DNA of 64,000 nt from Chrysaora quinquecirrha (Eukaryota; Cnidaria; Scyphozoa; Semaeostomeae; Pelagiidae). Shown here piece by piece: positions 23,415-30,742 of the stretch (within the stretch, counting starts at the first letter, position 1; each line of letters opens with the position of its first letter). Where the stretch lies: assembly GCA_014526335.1 (NCBI GenBank), contig JACTAT010000032.1:5430914-5494913 (forward strand), in the 5' to 3' direction. The notes under the pieces were generated by a model. It did not search any database. It was given only the letters and a program-made list of their open reading frames with translations, and had not been told where the DNA came from. The position numbers were made by a program, and so were the translations under genes.

Positions 23415-26400
23415 TTTAGTTAATTAGTTAGTTAGTTGGTTAGTTAGCTAGCTAGTTAGTTAGTTAGTTATTTCATTTGTTTGTTTGTTTGTCTGTTTGT
23501 TTGTCTATTCCTTTCTCTACTATTTATATTTAAAAGTGCCTCTAAAAAAATGTCTTTTGATTTGTTTTTTAGAAATGGCCTCTGTAGACGAACAAGTTCA
23601 AGAAATAAGAGGAATCATAAATTCATTTCCAGATTTGAATATCAACATCATCAAATATTTGTTGAAATTCCTTCACCTGTGAGTAAACTTCCTTTAATTG
23701 GTTTGGAGGTTTGGATTTTGCCTTCTACTTGATAGTAAAATTTAATTTTGCTATAGATAAAAGAAGTATCGTGGCTTAAGTCTTCAAGTGCAATGGCGAT
23801 AAGACTGGGAATCACAGATGCAAAATAATTTTAAATAAATACAGATTAGGCATGAGGAAAAAACTTTTATTCGCAGCGGATCATTAAGGAATGGAACTGT
23901 TTACCAGCTAATATGTCGATGCAAAGGACGCAGTGACTTTTGAAAACTTTATGACAGTCTAAATGGAAATTTAAATTTGAATTTCGAGCATATTAGTTGC
24001 AGTAGCCATACTCAACTTGGGTTTTATAGGATTTGACCTTCCAGCCCCTTCTAATACTTATATGTTATATTATTATATTAACGACCAGGGGGGCTACTTA
24101 ATAAGCTCTAGATACGAGTATATGCCACCCTTATGGATGGGTTTACGCCCTGAAATTCTCTAAACATGGGCTTGATTTAAGCCAAGCCACCTTATTAGAG
24201 GATAGGAACTTGAAAAAAAACTGAAAAAAATTCACCTAATAATAAGGCATAGGATGACTTTTTACTGTCATATTCCGCTTTTTATTAACCACAATACTGG
24301 GTCTGTCTCCACATTATAAGTTTGTTGCTCTTTAAAATCTCCGCGGCACATCTCTGTCCATCCATAAGGCTTAACACACGGTGAAATTTCTTTTTAACTG
24401 TTTGAAGTTAAAGTTTCAAGTTTACATTGAGACTTCAGATTTACTCTTTTAATTAGAGTCCTTCGAAGGTGCTAGTTCGAAAAAATTGATTTCTTATTGT
24501 TGGGAAATAACTGTACGTGATTTTGAAACTCTTCGTTATTGCTGCTTTTGTTGATGTTGATGTTTTTTTTACAGAGTTTCTACAAAGAGCGATATAAACA
24601 AAATGAACGCACATAACCTTGCAGTTGTTTTTGGTCCAACTCTTATCCGCGCACCAGCAGATGAAGACCTCATAACTAATCAAGGACAAATTAATATCTT
24701 CATGGAGTTCTTCATTAATGAATATTACAACATTTTCCCAGAAGAAACAGATTTGCCGCCGGTTAAAGATCTACCAAATGATGATGATGATGATGACACG
24801 GTTGACCATACTGATGATGAACTTGGCAGTGATGAAGGTATACAGCTGAGCTATTGTTTGCGTTTTCTACCGTACCATTACATAGTACCTTTCGACAGTT
24901 CTTAATTAAAACAAAGGACGCATAGAAACAGCCGCCATCTTTTGCGGGAGCCTCTGTTAGACTTGTTACCTGAGTCCCAGTTATCGCTCATGAGACCGAG
25001 GCTAGCACTAAAAGGAGATCGCTCAAATTGGTAGTTTGAGCGTCCAGCAATTCAATTCAATAGCGAAACTACGACTCAGGTAATCAGTCTAAGCCTCTAT
25101 TTTGCCCCTCCATCTTTTCTTCGCTCTTCCACCCCCCCACTCTTCTTCTTCCTCTTGGAGCCCATTCGGTTTTTATTCTGGCCTTTTTTCATTTTTCATT
25201 TCATTTCATTTACCTTCAGTAACATGCTGATTTACAAGGGGCTCTGCATGTAAAAACTTAAAAGAATATAAATATGCGAAGATCAAAATCCTATTCTTAC
25301 TACATTTTGATATTAAATACAAAATAATTTCTAACGAAAATCGAATTATGGAGAAATAAAAAAAAAGGGCGTGGGGACGAAAAAGGCCAATCAGCAAACT
25401 CTTTGACTTTCGTATTAAGATTGATCTACCTTGAAACTTTTTTAATTCCTAGAAGCCGAAGGCGATTTCTTCGAAGCGGAAGCACTGTATGATTATTCTG
25501 CAAGATGCCATAAGGAACTCTCATTCAAAAAAGGTGATATTATTATGTTATTTAATCGAGCGAATAACGATTGGTGGGAAGCGCAGATAAACGGGGTGAG
25601 TGGCTTCGTTCCGGTTAATTACGTAAACGTCGCTTCACCGGAAGGTGAACGATTAGACATATCTAGCGAGGACTCGATCACAGGGGTCACAGAGATACAA
25701 AACAAGCCGGAGAGTTCATCGGAGGAGCCTACTTTGCTGGAAGAAAAGATTCTCAGCCCAAGGGGTGACGCTGCGAGGAATAGTAAGGAGTCAATTGAAC
25801 AACCGTCGCAACAAATGTCTGGGTCGCTTAATAACGTTTTCATGTCTATAGACCCAACTGTAACTAATACGAAGCCGTCAATTGACAATAGATCGTCATC
25901 TCTTTCAAGAGCTGGAATGCAGCTAACAGCACCGCAGCCTTTTCAGCCGCGTTCGTCGTCTCTCAACCGCGCGGTAAGGAAAGATTCTGAGCCTCTTTCT
26001 ACTACTGATTCATTATCATCGACCGTTACGGCTGTACGCGAAGCGTTCGGTACGCAAAAGCAACAAAAATTATCCGTCAAGCCGTTGGTGATCTCCGCTT
26101 CTGATTTGAAATCAACGCAGAGTAAACTTCGACCTGGCACACCAGAGGATTTAAACCCCCAAAGAAAGACGAACCTCCCCCTGACAATTCTTCGTTGTCT
26201 AATCAGCGTGGAGGGAGTGTCAAAGACATGACTAAGTTATTCGGAAGACACGGTGGTTCGCTGTATCGCAGGGGACACCGAGTACTGCGTCAGATGAAAG
26301 CGGCCCCTCGCCGACATCGGATAGGAGAATGAGTCTCGGCTCTAATGAAGATAACGATAATGGCAGTCGACCGCCGCTAGCCCCTGCTGTCAAGCCGAAG

Positions 26401-26559
26401 CCAAAGCATCGGGCATCAGGTGGACTGACGGCTACAAATCAGAGTAACCCAAGCGGTCTTAGTCAGTCCGGATCGTCAGAACTTATAGCTAGTATAAGAG
26501 CGGCAGCAGCGGCAAAAGTTGTCAAGGAAGCGGCAGAACGAGAGGAAACAAATCTCTAA
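8060..26559 (+). CDS. SRGAP: SLIT-ROBO Rho GTPase-activating protein (srGAP), complete, 18 coding exons
   Basis: Exons: 8060-8120, 11667-11865, 12459-12615, 13966-14028, 14803-14955, 15293-15421, 16259-16480, 16795-16896, 17743-17934, 18590-18668, 19713-19743, 19872-19974, 21215-21275, 21523-21600, 22397-22530, 23573-23678, 24575-24837, 25453-26559, all GT-AG. The product is an F-BAR/RhoGAP/SH3 protein of about 1080 residues, the family's usual length. F-BAR spans about residues 20-360, RhoGAP about 487-678 (arginine finger in GIFRVSG, Arg526) and SH3 720-771 (ALYDY...WWEAQ...PVNYV), followed by a Ser/Pro-rich tail. The family bends membranes through F-BAR and inactivates Rac/Cdc42, downstream of Robo. 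An in-frame TGA at 8048-8050 supports the start. Exons sum to 3240 nt; the protein frame needs one extra base in each of three homopolymers (22398, 26156, 26271), giving 3243. A 31-nt exon (19713-19743) is unusually small. An AATAAA lies at 27011. Confidence 0.93.
8121..10240 (+). other. srGAP intron 1, left part
   Basis: Unique-looking AT-rich intron. Only a short (ATTTAT)n tract at about 9817-9873 stands out. No additional exon recognised. Confidence 0.5.
9817..9873. repeat. (ATTTAT)n microsatellite
   Basis: Short run of TATATT/ATTTAT hexamers in srGAP intron 1. Confidence 0.8.
10242..10383 (+). repeat. GCTGATGWGGACCTG-family repeat, copy 1
   Basis: Block with CAGCTGATGAGGACCTGCAG, GTGCCCCAGACTGATATT, AATGAATACCCTGG and ACTCATTTACAGACC. 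The same ordered blocks recur at 19452-19600 (inverted), 32295-32420 and 53015-53160. SINE-like interspersed family; no promoter boxes identified. Confidence 0.7.
11030..11400. repeat. Degenerate tandem repeat of about 107-126 bp
   Basis: Four head-to-tail units, each starting CCCCCTGAAATAATT(C)T or a close variant (near 11033, 11159, 11269, 11376) and containing ATTTCGTTACTGCACGGGG. Lies in srGAP intron 1. Confidence 0.75.
12020..12260. repeat. GTCTGACACTCCTCAGAGTATGA-family repeat, copy 1
   Basis: Contains the modules ATCTGGGTATAAATTCCGCC, TCGGTCCGTTTCTGACGTTC, ACTCTGAGGAGTGTCAGACG and TTTCCGCTGTTTATCG-like ends. The family recurs at 17983, 31776, 33377, 35487, 43855 and 58665, in both orientations. 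Confidence 0.7.
12653..13304. mobile_element. TIR element (GGGCGTGTTCTTCTGAACC) with a nested insertion
   Basis: Left end AGGGCGTGTTCTTCTGAACC is matched inverted by GGTTTAGAATAACACGCCTT at the right. Inside sits an unrelated C-rich block (about 12890-13135) with three or four copies of CCCCCGTTTATTAATTTT. The inner flanks (AAACCTTCC and its complement GGAAACCTTC/AGAAGGTTTTGGA) fit a hAT-like or palindromic MITE. Confidence 0.65.
13350..13868. repeat. CAAACATTG-family foldback element, compound copy
   Basis: Left CTCTGGCAAAACAATCAAA and right CAATGTTTGATCGTTTTCC are inverted ends; several internal AAACATTG/CAATGTTT units suggest internal duplication. srGAP intron 3. Confidence 0.75.
14089..14202. 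repeat. TAGACTCAC/AGTCTA short MITE, copy 1
   Basis: TAGACTCACTGCC... at the left and GTGTAGTAAGTCTA at the right, about 114 bp, in srGAP intron 4. Related short elements: 18860, 24957, 31460, 33988, 34145 and 58263; a weaker one spans about 14567-14770. Confidence 0.55.
15084..15253 (+). repeat. tRNA-derived SINE (AGCTCTATAGCTC family), singleton 2
   Basis: Intact-looking boxes: TATAGCTCAGTG (A-like) and AGGTTCGAATCCC (B box), followed by the shared tail GTGGTATGCCACTTGTGG. It lies just upstream of srGAP exon 6. Confidence 0.75.
17983..18225. repeat. GTCTGACACTCCTCAGAGTATGA-family repeat, copy 2
   Basis: TCTGACACTCCTCAGAGTAT at the left and ACTCTGAGGAGTGTCAGACA at about 18134-18153 form an inverted pair around a TCTGGGTATAAATTCC-type core. 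The element is thus a foldback of about 160 bp with family tail sequence. Confidence 0.7.
18304..18567. repeat. AGGAGACATGTC-family foldback MITE, copy 3
   Basis: Starts GGCTAAACCAGGAACTTGTC, ends GACATGTCTCCTAGTTTAGC; well-preserved terminal inverted repeats around a 264-bp body. srGAP intron 9, ending only 22 bp before exon 10. Confidence 0.8.
18860..19011. repeat. Short MITE with TGTTAGACTTATT ends
   Basis: TGTTAGACTTATTGCATGAG at the left is the complement of CATGTAATAAGTCTAACA at the right, with two differences; 152 bp. Contains a GTTGTTGTTACTGTTGTTG stretch. Confidence 0.8.
19053..19318. repeat. CAAACATTG-family foldback element
   Basis: Left GGGCACAAGCTAAACTATCA and right TTTAAACGTTTGACCAGGG are degenerate inverted ends, with CAAACATTG modules inside. 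Confidence 0.7.
19452..19640 (-). repeat. GCTGATGWGGACCTG-family repeat, inverted copy with (CTTG)n tail
   Basis: The complement carries GCTGATGTAGAAATGCAGC, GTGCCCCAGACTGATATTC and ACGAATACCC. At one edge lies AACAAATAAAATGCTTGCTT, a tail also seen beside SINE-like sequence at 40960-40990. Confidence 0.65.
20003..21122 (+). repeat. Tandem array of SINE-derived units (159 and 218 bp)
   Basis: Six copies of the landmark TCTATAGCTC start at 20161, 20320, 20479, 20697, 20915 and 21074: spacings 159, 159, 218, 218, 159. The longer unit has a 59-bp extra block (GTGCTGAGGATGGCTCAAAA region). Units derive from the same SINE as 7331 and 15084 but their B box reads CAGGCTTGAGGCC instead of GGTTCGAATCCC. 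Lies wholly in srGAP intron 12. Confidence 0.9.
21399..21472 (+). repeat. tRNA-like fragment
   Basis: Has an A-box-like TAGCGTAGTTGCTAGCAC and a B-box-like GATTCAAATCC about 45 bp apart, in srGAP intron 13. The acceptor and anticodon arms do not pair well enough for a working tRNA; a SINE head or tRNA pseudogene. Confidence 0.4.
21850..22345. repeat. Pair of diverged repeats bounded by GAGGGGC/GCCCCTC
   Basis: TTCACTC...TCGTTCACCCTCAGC ... TAAAATGCCCCTC (about 21860-21995) recurs as GGCGATTCACTCC...TCGTACACCCTCAGC ... TTAAATGCCCCTC (about 22224-22345). srGAP intron 14. Confidence 0.6.
22605..23480. repeat. (TTAG)n / (GTTA)n tetranucleotide tract
   Basis: Nearly 0.9 kb of TTAG repeats with variants (TTGG, TAAG, TGAG), ending in a short (TTTG)n run before srGAP exon 16. 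The longest pure stretch is about 23325-23415. It is not the TTAGGG telomere repeat. Confidence 0.95.
23679..24574 (+). other. srGAP intron 16, no recognisable feature
   Basis: AT-rich intron sequence with no exon or named repeat seen. Confidence 0.45.
24957..25092. mobile_element. 136-bp MITE with target duplication
   Basis: TTAGACTTGTTACCTGAGTC at the left and GACTCAGGTAATCAGTCTAA at the right are inverted repeats with one mismatch. AGCCTCT flanks both sides immediately outside, a likely target-site duplication. srGAP intron 17. Confidence 0.85.
25453..26559 (+). CDS. SRGAP: srGAP last exon: SH3 domain and C-terminal tail
   Basis: 1107-nt terminal exon. The SH3 (residues about 720-771) has ALYDYSARCHKELSFKKGD, then NNDWWEAQINGVSGFVP and NYVNV. 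A low-complexity tail rich in Ser, Pro and Thr follows, with the repeated motif RSSSLNRA/RSSSLSRA (candidate basophilic-kinase sites), and ends in an Ala-rich segment with stop TAA at 26557-26559. As printed, the frame breaks twice, at the C run 26156-26160 and the G run 26271-26274; a one-base expansion of each restores PPKKDEPPPDNSS and RRGTPSTASDESG reading. Confidence 0.88.
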
Positions 26560-26773
26560 AATATATCAAGAATTTGAACAGTTTTGTGTATAAAAATGGA
26601 CCGTACTTCGTGTTTTGATGAACATTTTGTACAATTGCCTAAAGAGCTTTGAGGACCACTAGCGTTTTATACGATGACTCAAGAACTATGGAGATCAATA
26701 TCTGACTTGGTCAAACGGAATTTTCAAAGACTTATTGTATTCATTTGTAAGTTGTTATACCCTATTTAGATTA

Positions 26774-26905
26774 TGTCCTGGCCAAACGGTGAAGCATTGT
26801 TTATCCAACATTTGAAATTTGCTTGTCAAGCAAAATGTTTGACCGTTTGGCCGCGTCCAAAAACATTGTTTGACCATCAATGTTTGATCGTTTGGCCAGG
26901 CCTAA
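26774..26905. repeat. CAAACATTG-family foldback element, short copy
   Basis: 132 bp: CCTGGCCAAACGGTGAAGC at the left, GATCGTTTGGCCAGGCC at the right, in the region downstream of srGAP. Confidence 0.8.
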
Positions 26906-27017
26906 CTGTCGTTCATTTAGCAGCCTGTAAATTTAATGTAATTCAATGCCATTATTGTAGGATTTTAGGATTAGAAATTGGTTTAAAAGCTTGAAGCTCT
27001 TGAAGTATCAAATAAAA

Positions 27018-27270
27018 CGATCAAACATTGTTGGTCAAACATTTGAGTTTTGTTTTCCAAGCAATTATAGATCAGTTTTGTCTTTTGAAGAGTGGCAAAA
27101 CAATTTTTTGGTTAATGTTTTTGAAATTTCAGAAACATTTTCCGTTTGTCACGCTAAAATATTTAACAGGCAATTTCTGACATGGCCAAATAGTCAAGAA
27201 AAATGTTTGATTGTTTGGCAAACAATGTTTAATTGGTGGATCAATGGTTTAATGATTGACAGATCAATGG
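27018..27270. repeat. CAAACATTG-family foldback element, degenerate copy
   Basis: Starts ACGATCAAACATTGTTGGTC; the right end is eroded. Follows an AATAAA at 27011 that could serve srGAP. Confidence 0.6.
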
Positions 27271-27307
27271 TTTAATCCAAAATTACTGCGCAGGCGTTCA
27301 TTTGACT

Positions 27308-27746
27308 AATGGGCTGATTATATGAGAGTTTTCAACCCGGGCTAGAATTTCAGCTCGGTTAGCCGGGTTGAAATTGGCGTGGGATTATATGAACGTTTCC
27401 AGCCGGGCTGAAATCGAATACTAAGACAAATGACCCCAAAATTGACACGTTTTGACACGAAAATAAAACCACAGTCAAACTGGGCTTGCGCAAAGAGAGT
27501 TCCTAGCCCGGGCTGGAAAAAATTTGCGATTACATGAGAAATCTCAGCCCGTTCAAGCGGGCTGGAAATCCTAGCCCGCCTAGCTGAAGGAGGGCTGGAG
27601 GTTTCAGCCCGGGCTGAAATTATCTCATGTAATCACAAAATCAATTTTGCAGAGAATTGACTGGAGAGGAGGGCTGAGTTTACAGCCCGTTTAACCGGGC
27701 TGAAATTCCGGCCCGGGCTGAAAACTCTCATATGATCGGCCCCTAA
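27308..27746. mobile_element. CCCGGGCTGAAA-family MITE, copy 1
   Basis: TAATGGGCTGATTATATGAG at the left and CATATGATCGGCCCCTAA at the right are terminal inverted repeats. The interior is a series of CAGCCCGGGCTGAAA palindromes. Copy 2 is at 35820-36243. Confidence 0.85.
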
Positions 27747-28151
27747 GGCTCTCAATTTTATTTTTACAAAATTTATCAGGACCCCTGAATTTACGCCACT
27801 GCTCCCCCTTGTTCTCTAAACCCCTTAAATAGGAGACCAGAGAGGGTAATAATTTAGCTTCTAAAGCGTCCCTTCTGAAAGCCGAATCAAAGCTGCGACA
27901 CAGTGTGTGCCTTTCTTAACGTTTGACACGAATTTAGCATAATTATATAAACGACTGAATTTTGTCAATATAGTGTATGTTTTCTTAGCACCGACTTTGT
28001 AACTGAAAATTTATTCAACGTTTGCTGATTTTAGTAGGTTTTGATTGTATTGTACTGGAGTGACTGTAACAAATGAACGAATAAGGAATGGCCAAATGGC
28101 CATCCCTAGGAGTTGAAGTTTTCTTCGAAATTCGGAGTTTCCTAATCTTTT

Positions 28152-28502
28152 GCCCCTGGGCTGAACAATCAAGCATTGTTGGTCAAACATTTGAGATTTG
28201 CTTTACAAGCAATTTTGACTGTTTTGGCACGTCACAAAACACAGCAGTGTTTGATCTATAATATTTTTTGTTAAACATTACAAATTTGCTTTAAGAGCAA
28301 TGTTTGACCGTTTAGCCCAATCGCAAAACATTTTTTGACCATCAGATGTGCTTAGCAACGTTCCTAAAGACTTCAAAAACATTTTCCTTTGTCACAAGCA
28401 AAAGCAATGCTTGTGACATGGCTAGACAAACGGCCAAACACTGCTTGAGAAGCAAATTTCAAATGTTTGATCAATAATGTTTGGTCATTTGACCAGGGTC
28501 TC
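28152..28502. repeat. CAAACATTG-family foldback element
   Basis: GCCCCTGGGCTGAACAATCA at the left and TTTGGTCATTTGACCAGGG at the right, with repeated CAATGTTTGACC units between. Confidence 0.75.
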
Positions 28503-28631
28503 ACTTTCTATCGATAAACAATTTGAAATGATATATTTTTCATGTTTCCAATAATGTTATATTGGTATTTTTTCACAAATCCAAATTTCAGAGCGTTGAC
28601 CATTCCAGTGAGGTTGCAAATTCCAGCTTTT

Positions 28632-28910
28632 AGACCCTAGCCAAACGATCAAACATTGTTGTTGCAACATTTTAATTTGCTTTACGACAAATGTTTGACC
28701 GTTTAGCCACGTCAAAAACATTGCTTGACAAGCAAAAGTAACAAAATTTGTGGCGTGATAATTTTGAAAAGTTCAAAACATTTTGTTCTTGACGCAAAAA
28801 AAATTCAGACGAGCAATGTTTTTGGACGTGGCCAGACGGTAAAACATTTTGCTTGACAAGCAAATCGAAAATGTTTGACCAACAATGTTTGATCGTTTAG
28901 CCAGGGCCTT
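28632..28910. repeat. CAAACATTG-family foldback element, good reference copy
   Basis: 279 bp with clear inverted ends: ACCCTAGCCAAACGATCAAA and TTTGATCGTTTAGCCAGGG. Best copy for defining the family. Confidence 0.85.
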
Positions 28911-29389
28911 ATGGATCTAATTTATGGATAAACTAGATTCGTTATAGAATTAATTTTCTTACAACTTTAGTGAATTGTAGGCTAAAAATGTTAGCCAGAA
29001 CAGAATGAAGTATTTAGGTACACTATTATGTAATCATTTTCTGTGTTTCTAAAATTATGTTTATATCTTCAATTTTTTAGATTTTTCAAAATTTTATCGT
29101 AATTATCATCTTGTGCAGTACATCATTTTCTGTTTCGTCTTATTCTTATGTTTCGTCCATATACCTAACTGTCTGACAAGCCTACATACTAACAATCTAA
29201 GTCGTTTGATAACTAAGAAATTTACTAATCTCTTCCCCGTATCTAACCAAAGATTATGATCTAACCTACCCAACACTATGCCACCCCTAACGAGTGTGCT
29301 TACCGTAACCCTGACAATAACCGAAGTCTTGAGGGGGGATTCCAAAATCCCAGACGTTTAAGTTCACTTGTTAGCTCCCTAGTTTGTTA
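28911..29389. other. Intergenic between srGAP and NOL9, no recognisable feature
   Basis: AT-rich sequence with no exon, RNA gene or clear repeat. It precedes the second TTAG tract. Confidence 0.45.
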
Positions 29390-29558
29390 CATAGTTGTTT
29401 AGCTACAGTTAGCTAGATGTTCGTTAGCTGGTGGTTATTTAGTTAGATAGTTGCCTTGTTAATTGGTTTGTTAGCTAGATATTTGGTTACCTATTAGGTT
29501 AGCTGCGTATTTAGTTAGTTAGTTATTAAGTTATTTAGTTAGTTAGTTAGTTGGTAAG

Positions 29559-29607
<49 letters not shown>

Positions 29608-29638
29608 GGTTAGTTAGTTATTTAGTTAGTTAGTTAGT

Positions 29639-29669
<31 letters not shown>

Positions 29670-29716
29670 TTGGTTAGTTAGTTAGTTAGTTAGTTAGGTG
29701 GTTAGTTAGTCAGTTG

Positions 29717-29767
<51 letters not shown>

Positions 29768-29815
29768 CGAGTTAGTTAGTGAGTTAGTTAGTGAGTTAGT
29801 TAGTTGGTTTGTGGT
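29390..29815. repeat. (TTAG)n tetranucleotide tract, second locus
   Basis: About 0.4 kb of TTAG/TTGG/TGAG tetranucleotides, the same motif and strand as 22605-23480, upstream of NOL9. Confidence 0.95.
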
Positions 29816-29929
29816 GGTCTTACAAATATAACTCTAACTGTTACAGATACCTCCAACCATTAGTTTATGCTTCCAATCATCAAAGATAGACTATCTAACC
29901 ATGTGATAGAAAACGAACCGACACACCGC

Positions 29930-30354
29930 ACGGTGGTTGCCGACTGTAGAGGCTTTGCTTTGGAGTGTTCAACTTGAAGGTCTTATATCTGGTATCCGTG
30001 CGTGCGACTTACGCCGGACACACCATTTCCCTGTATGTGCTCGGCTGTAATGGTGCTCAGGGAGCTGAAGTTAAAGGGTGCTTGTATCCTTGTTTTTGAT
30101 TGCTTGGATTGAAGACGAAGGCAAGGGGTGTAAGGAAATATGCGAATGTTCCGCTTGCTACAAATGAGTCTGGTGCATGTTATTCATATTCACCCTATAA
30201 TGCAATTCAATCAACATTTGATAACAGATTCAGTTCACTGATTTCTATTTCACATGTTGGAAGCATGCAGAAGCTAGAGGTGTTTGCATCCCAAAAAGTG
30301 AAGAAAATCGTAAAATATTGTCGAAATTCGTTAATAAGAATGTAAACCACAGTC
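29930..30354 (+). promoter_or_regulatory. NOL9 upstream region
   Basis: Unique-looking sequence between the TTAG tract and the NOL9 ATG, with a GC-rich, CpG-bearing part near 29930-30025. No TATA box recognised. An in-frame stop (30343-30345) shows that at least the last bases are leader or intergenic. Confidence 0.3.
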
Positions 30355-30742
30355 ATGACAAAAGCTTCTAAAGAAACTAAGCCGAAAAAGTCAAAAGAAA
30401 CCAAACCGAAAGAAAAGAAATCTCGGCCTAAGAAACTGGGCCTAGACGCTTCCAAAAATATTGGCCTCGACAAAAAAGCCTCACTGCTGGAACCCGGAAA
30501 GCTAAATCAAAGTTAGGAAAGAATTTGGCGAAGAAAACATTAGTGAATCAAAAGAAATGGTCAAAAAAGAAGAAACAAGTTTTAGCGAAAGATAATAATG
30601 GGGATGGAGGAGTGTTATTTAGTTTGCCAAAACTAAAGCCTTTGATGTTGGACCGAAAGGGAAAAAAGAAGAAAAATAATGAAAATTCTGGAAAAATTGA
30701 TAATAGTGAAGAAAAACAAACAAAGAAACATGGAAGTCCAAG
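30355..30742 (+). CDS. NOL9: NOL9 coding exon 1, Lys-rich N-terminus
   Basis: Starts MTKASKETKPKKSKETK and continues Lys-rich to KKHGSPR at a phase-2 donor GTAATA. As printed, the ATG frame meets a TAG at 30514-30516. The downstream frame (KSKLGKNLAKKTLVNQKKW and on) is the one that splices into exon 2. Lengthening the six-A run at 30472-30477 by one base joins the two (GLDKK then SLTAGTRKAK). Alternatively translation could start downstream, but no ATG exists early in the second frame. Confidence 0.75.

Larger units (their letters stand above)
19872..24837 (+). other. SRGAP: srGAP RhoGAP-encoding exons 12-17
   Basis: The RhoGAP domain begins KPIKLFGTSL in exon 12 and ends at INEYYNIFPEE in exon 17. 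Exon 14 carries the catalytic arginine finger (EHQGIFRVSG). Exon 15 has KDPLAGLNHWKDINAVAGVF and ELEDPLFPSKY; exon 17 has the conserved MNAHNLAVVFGPTLI block. A short acidic stretch (six Asp, then DDEL) follows the domain. The key residues for GTPase activation are all present, so the protein should be catalytically competent if the frame at the start of exon 15 is intact. Confidence 0.9.

Noticed and set aside
22605..23480. Interstitial telomeric repeat
   Set aside because: The motif is TTAG, not TTAGGG or another known telomere unit; looks like an ordinary tetranucleotide.
25619..25888. Antisense open frame over the srGAP SH3/tail exon
   Set aside because: Shadow of the coding strand; no independent evidence.
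22397..26559. srGAP as a pseudogene
   Set aside because: Three breaks only, each a one-base homopolymer deficit, while 18 exons keep good splice sites, all domain residues are intact and the corrected length is exact.
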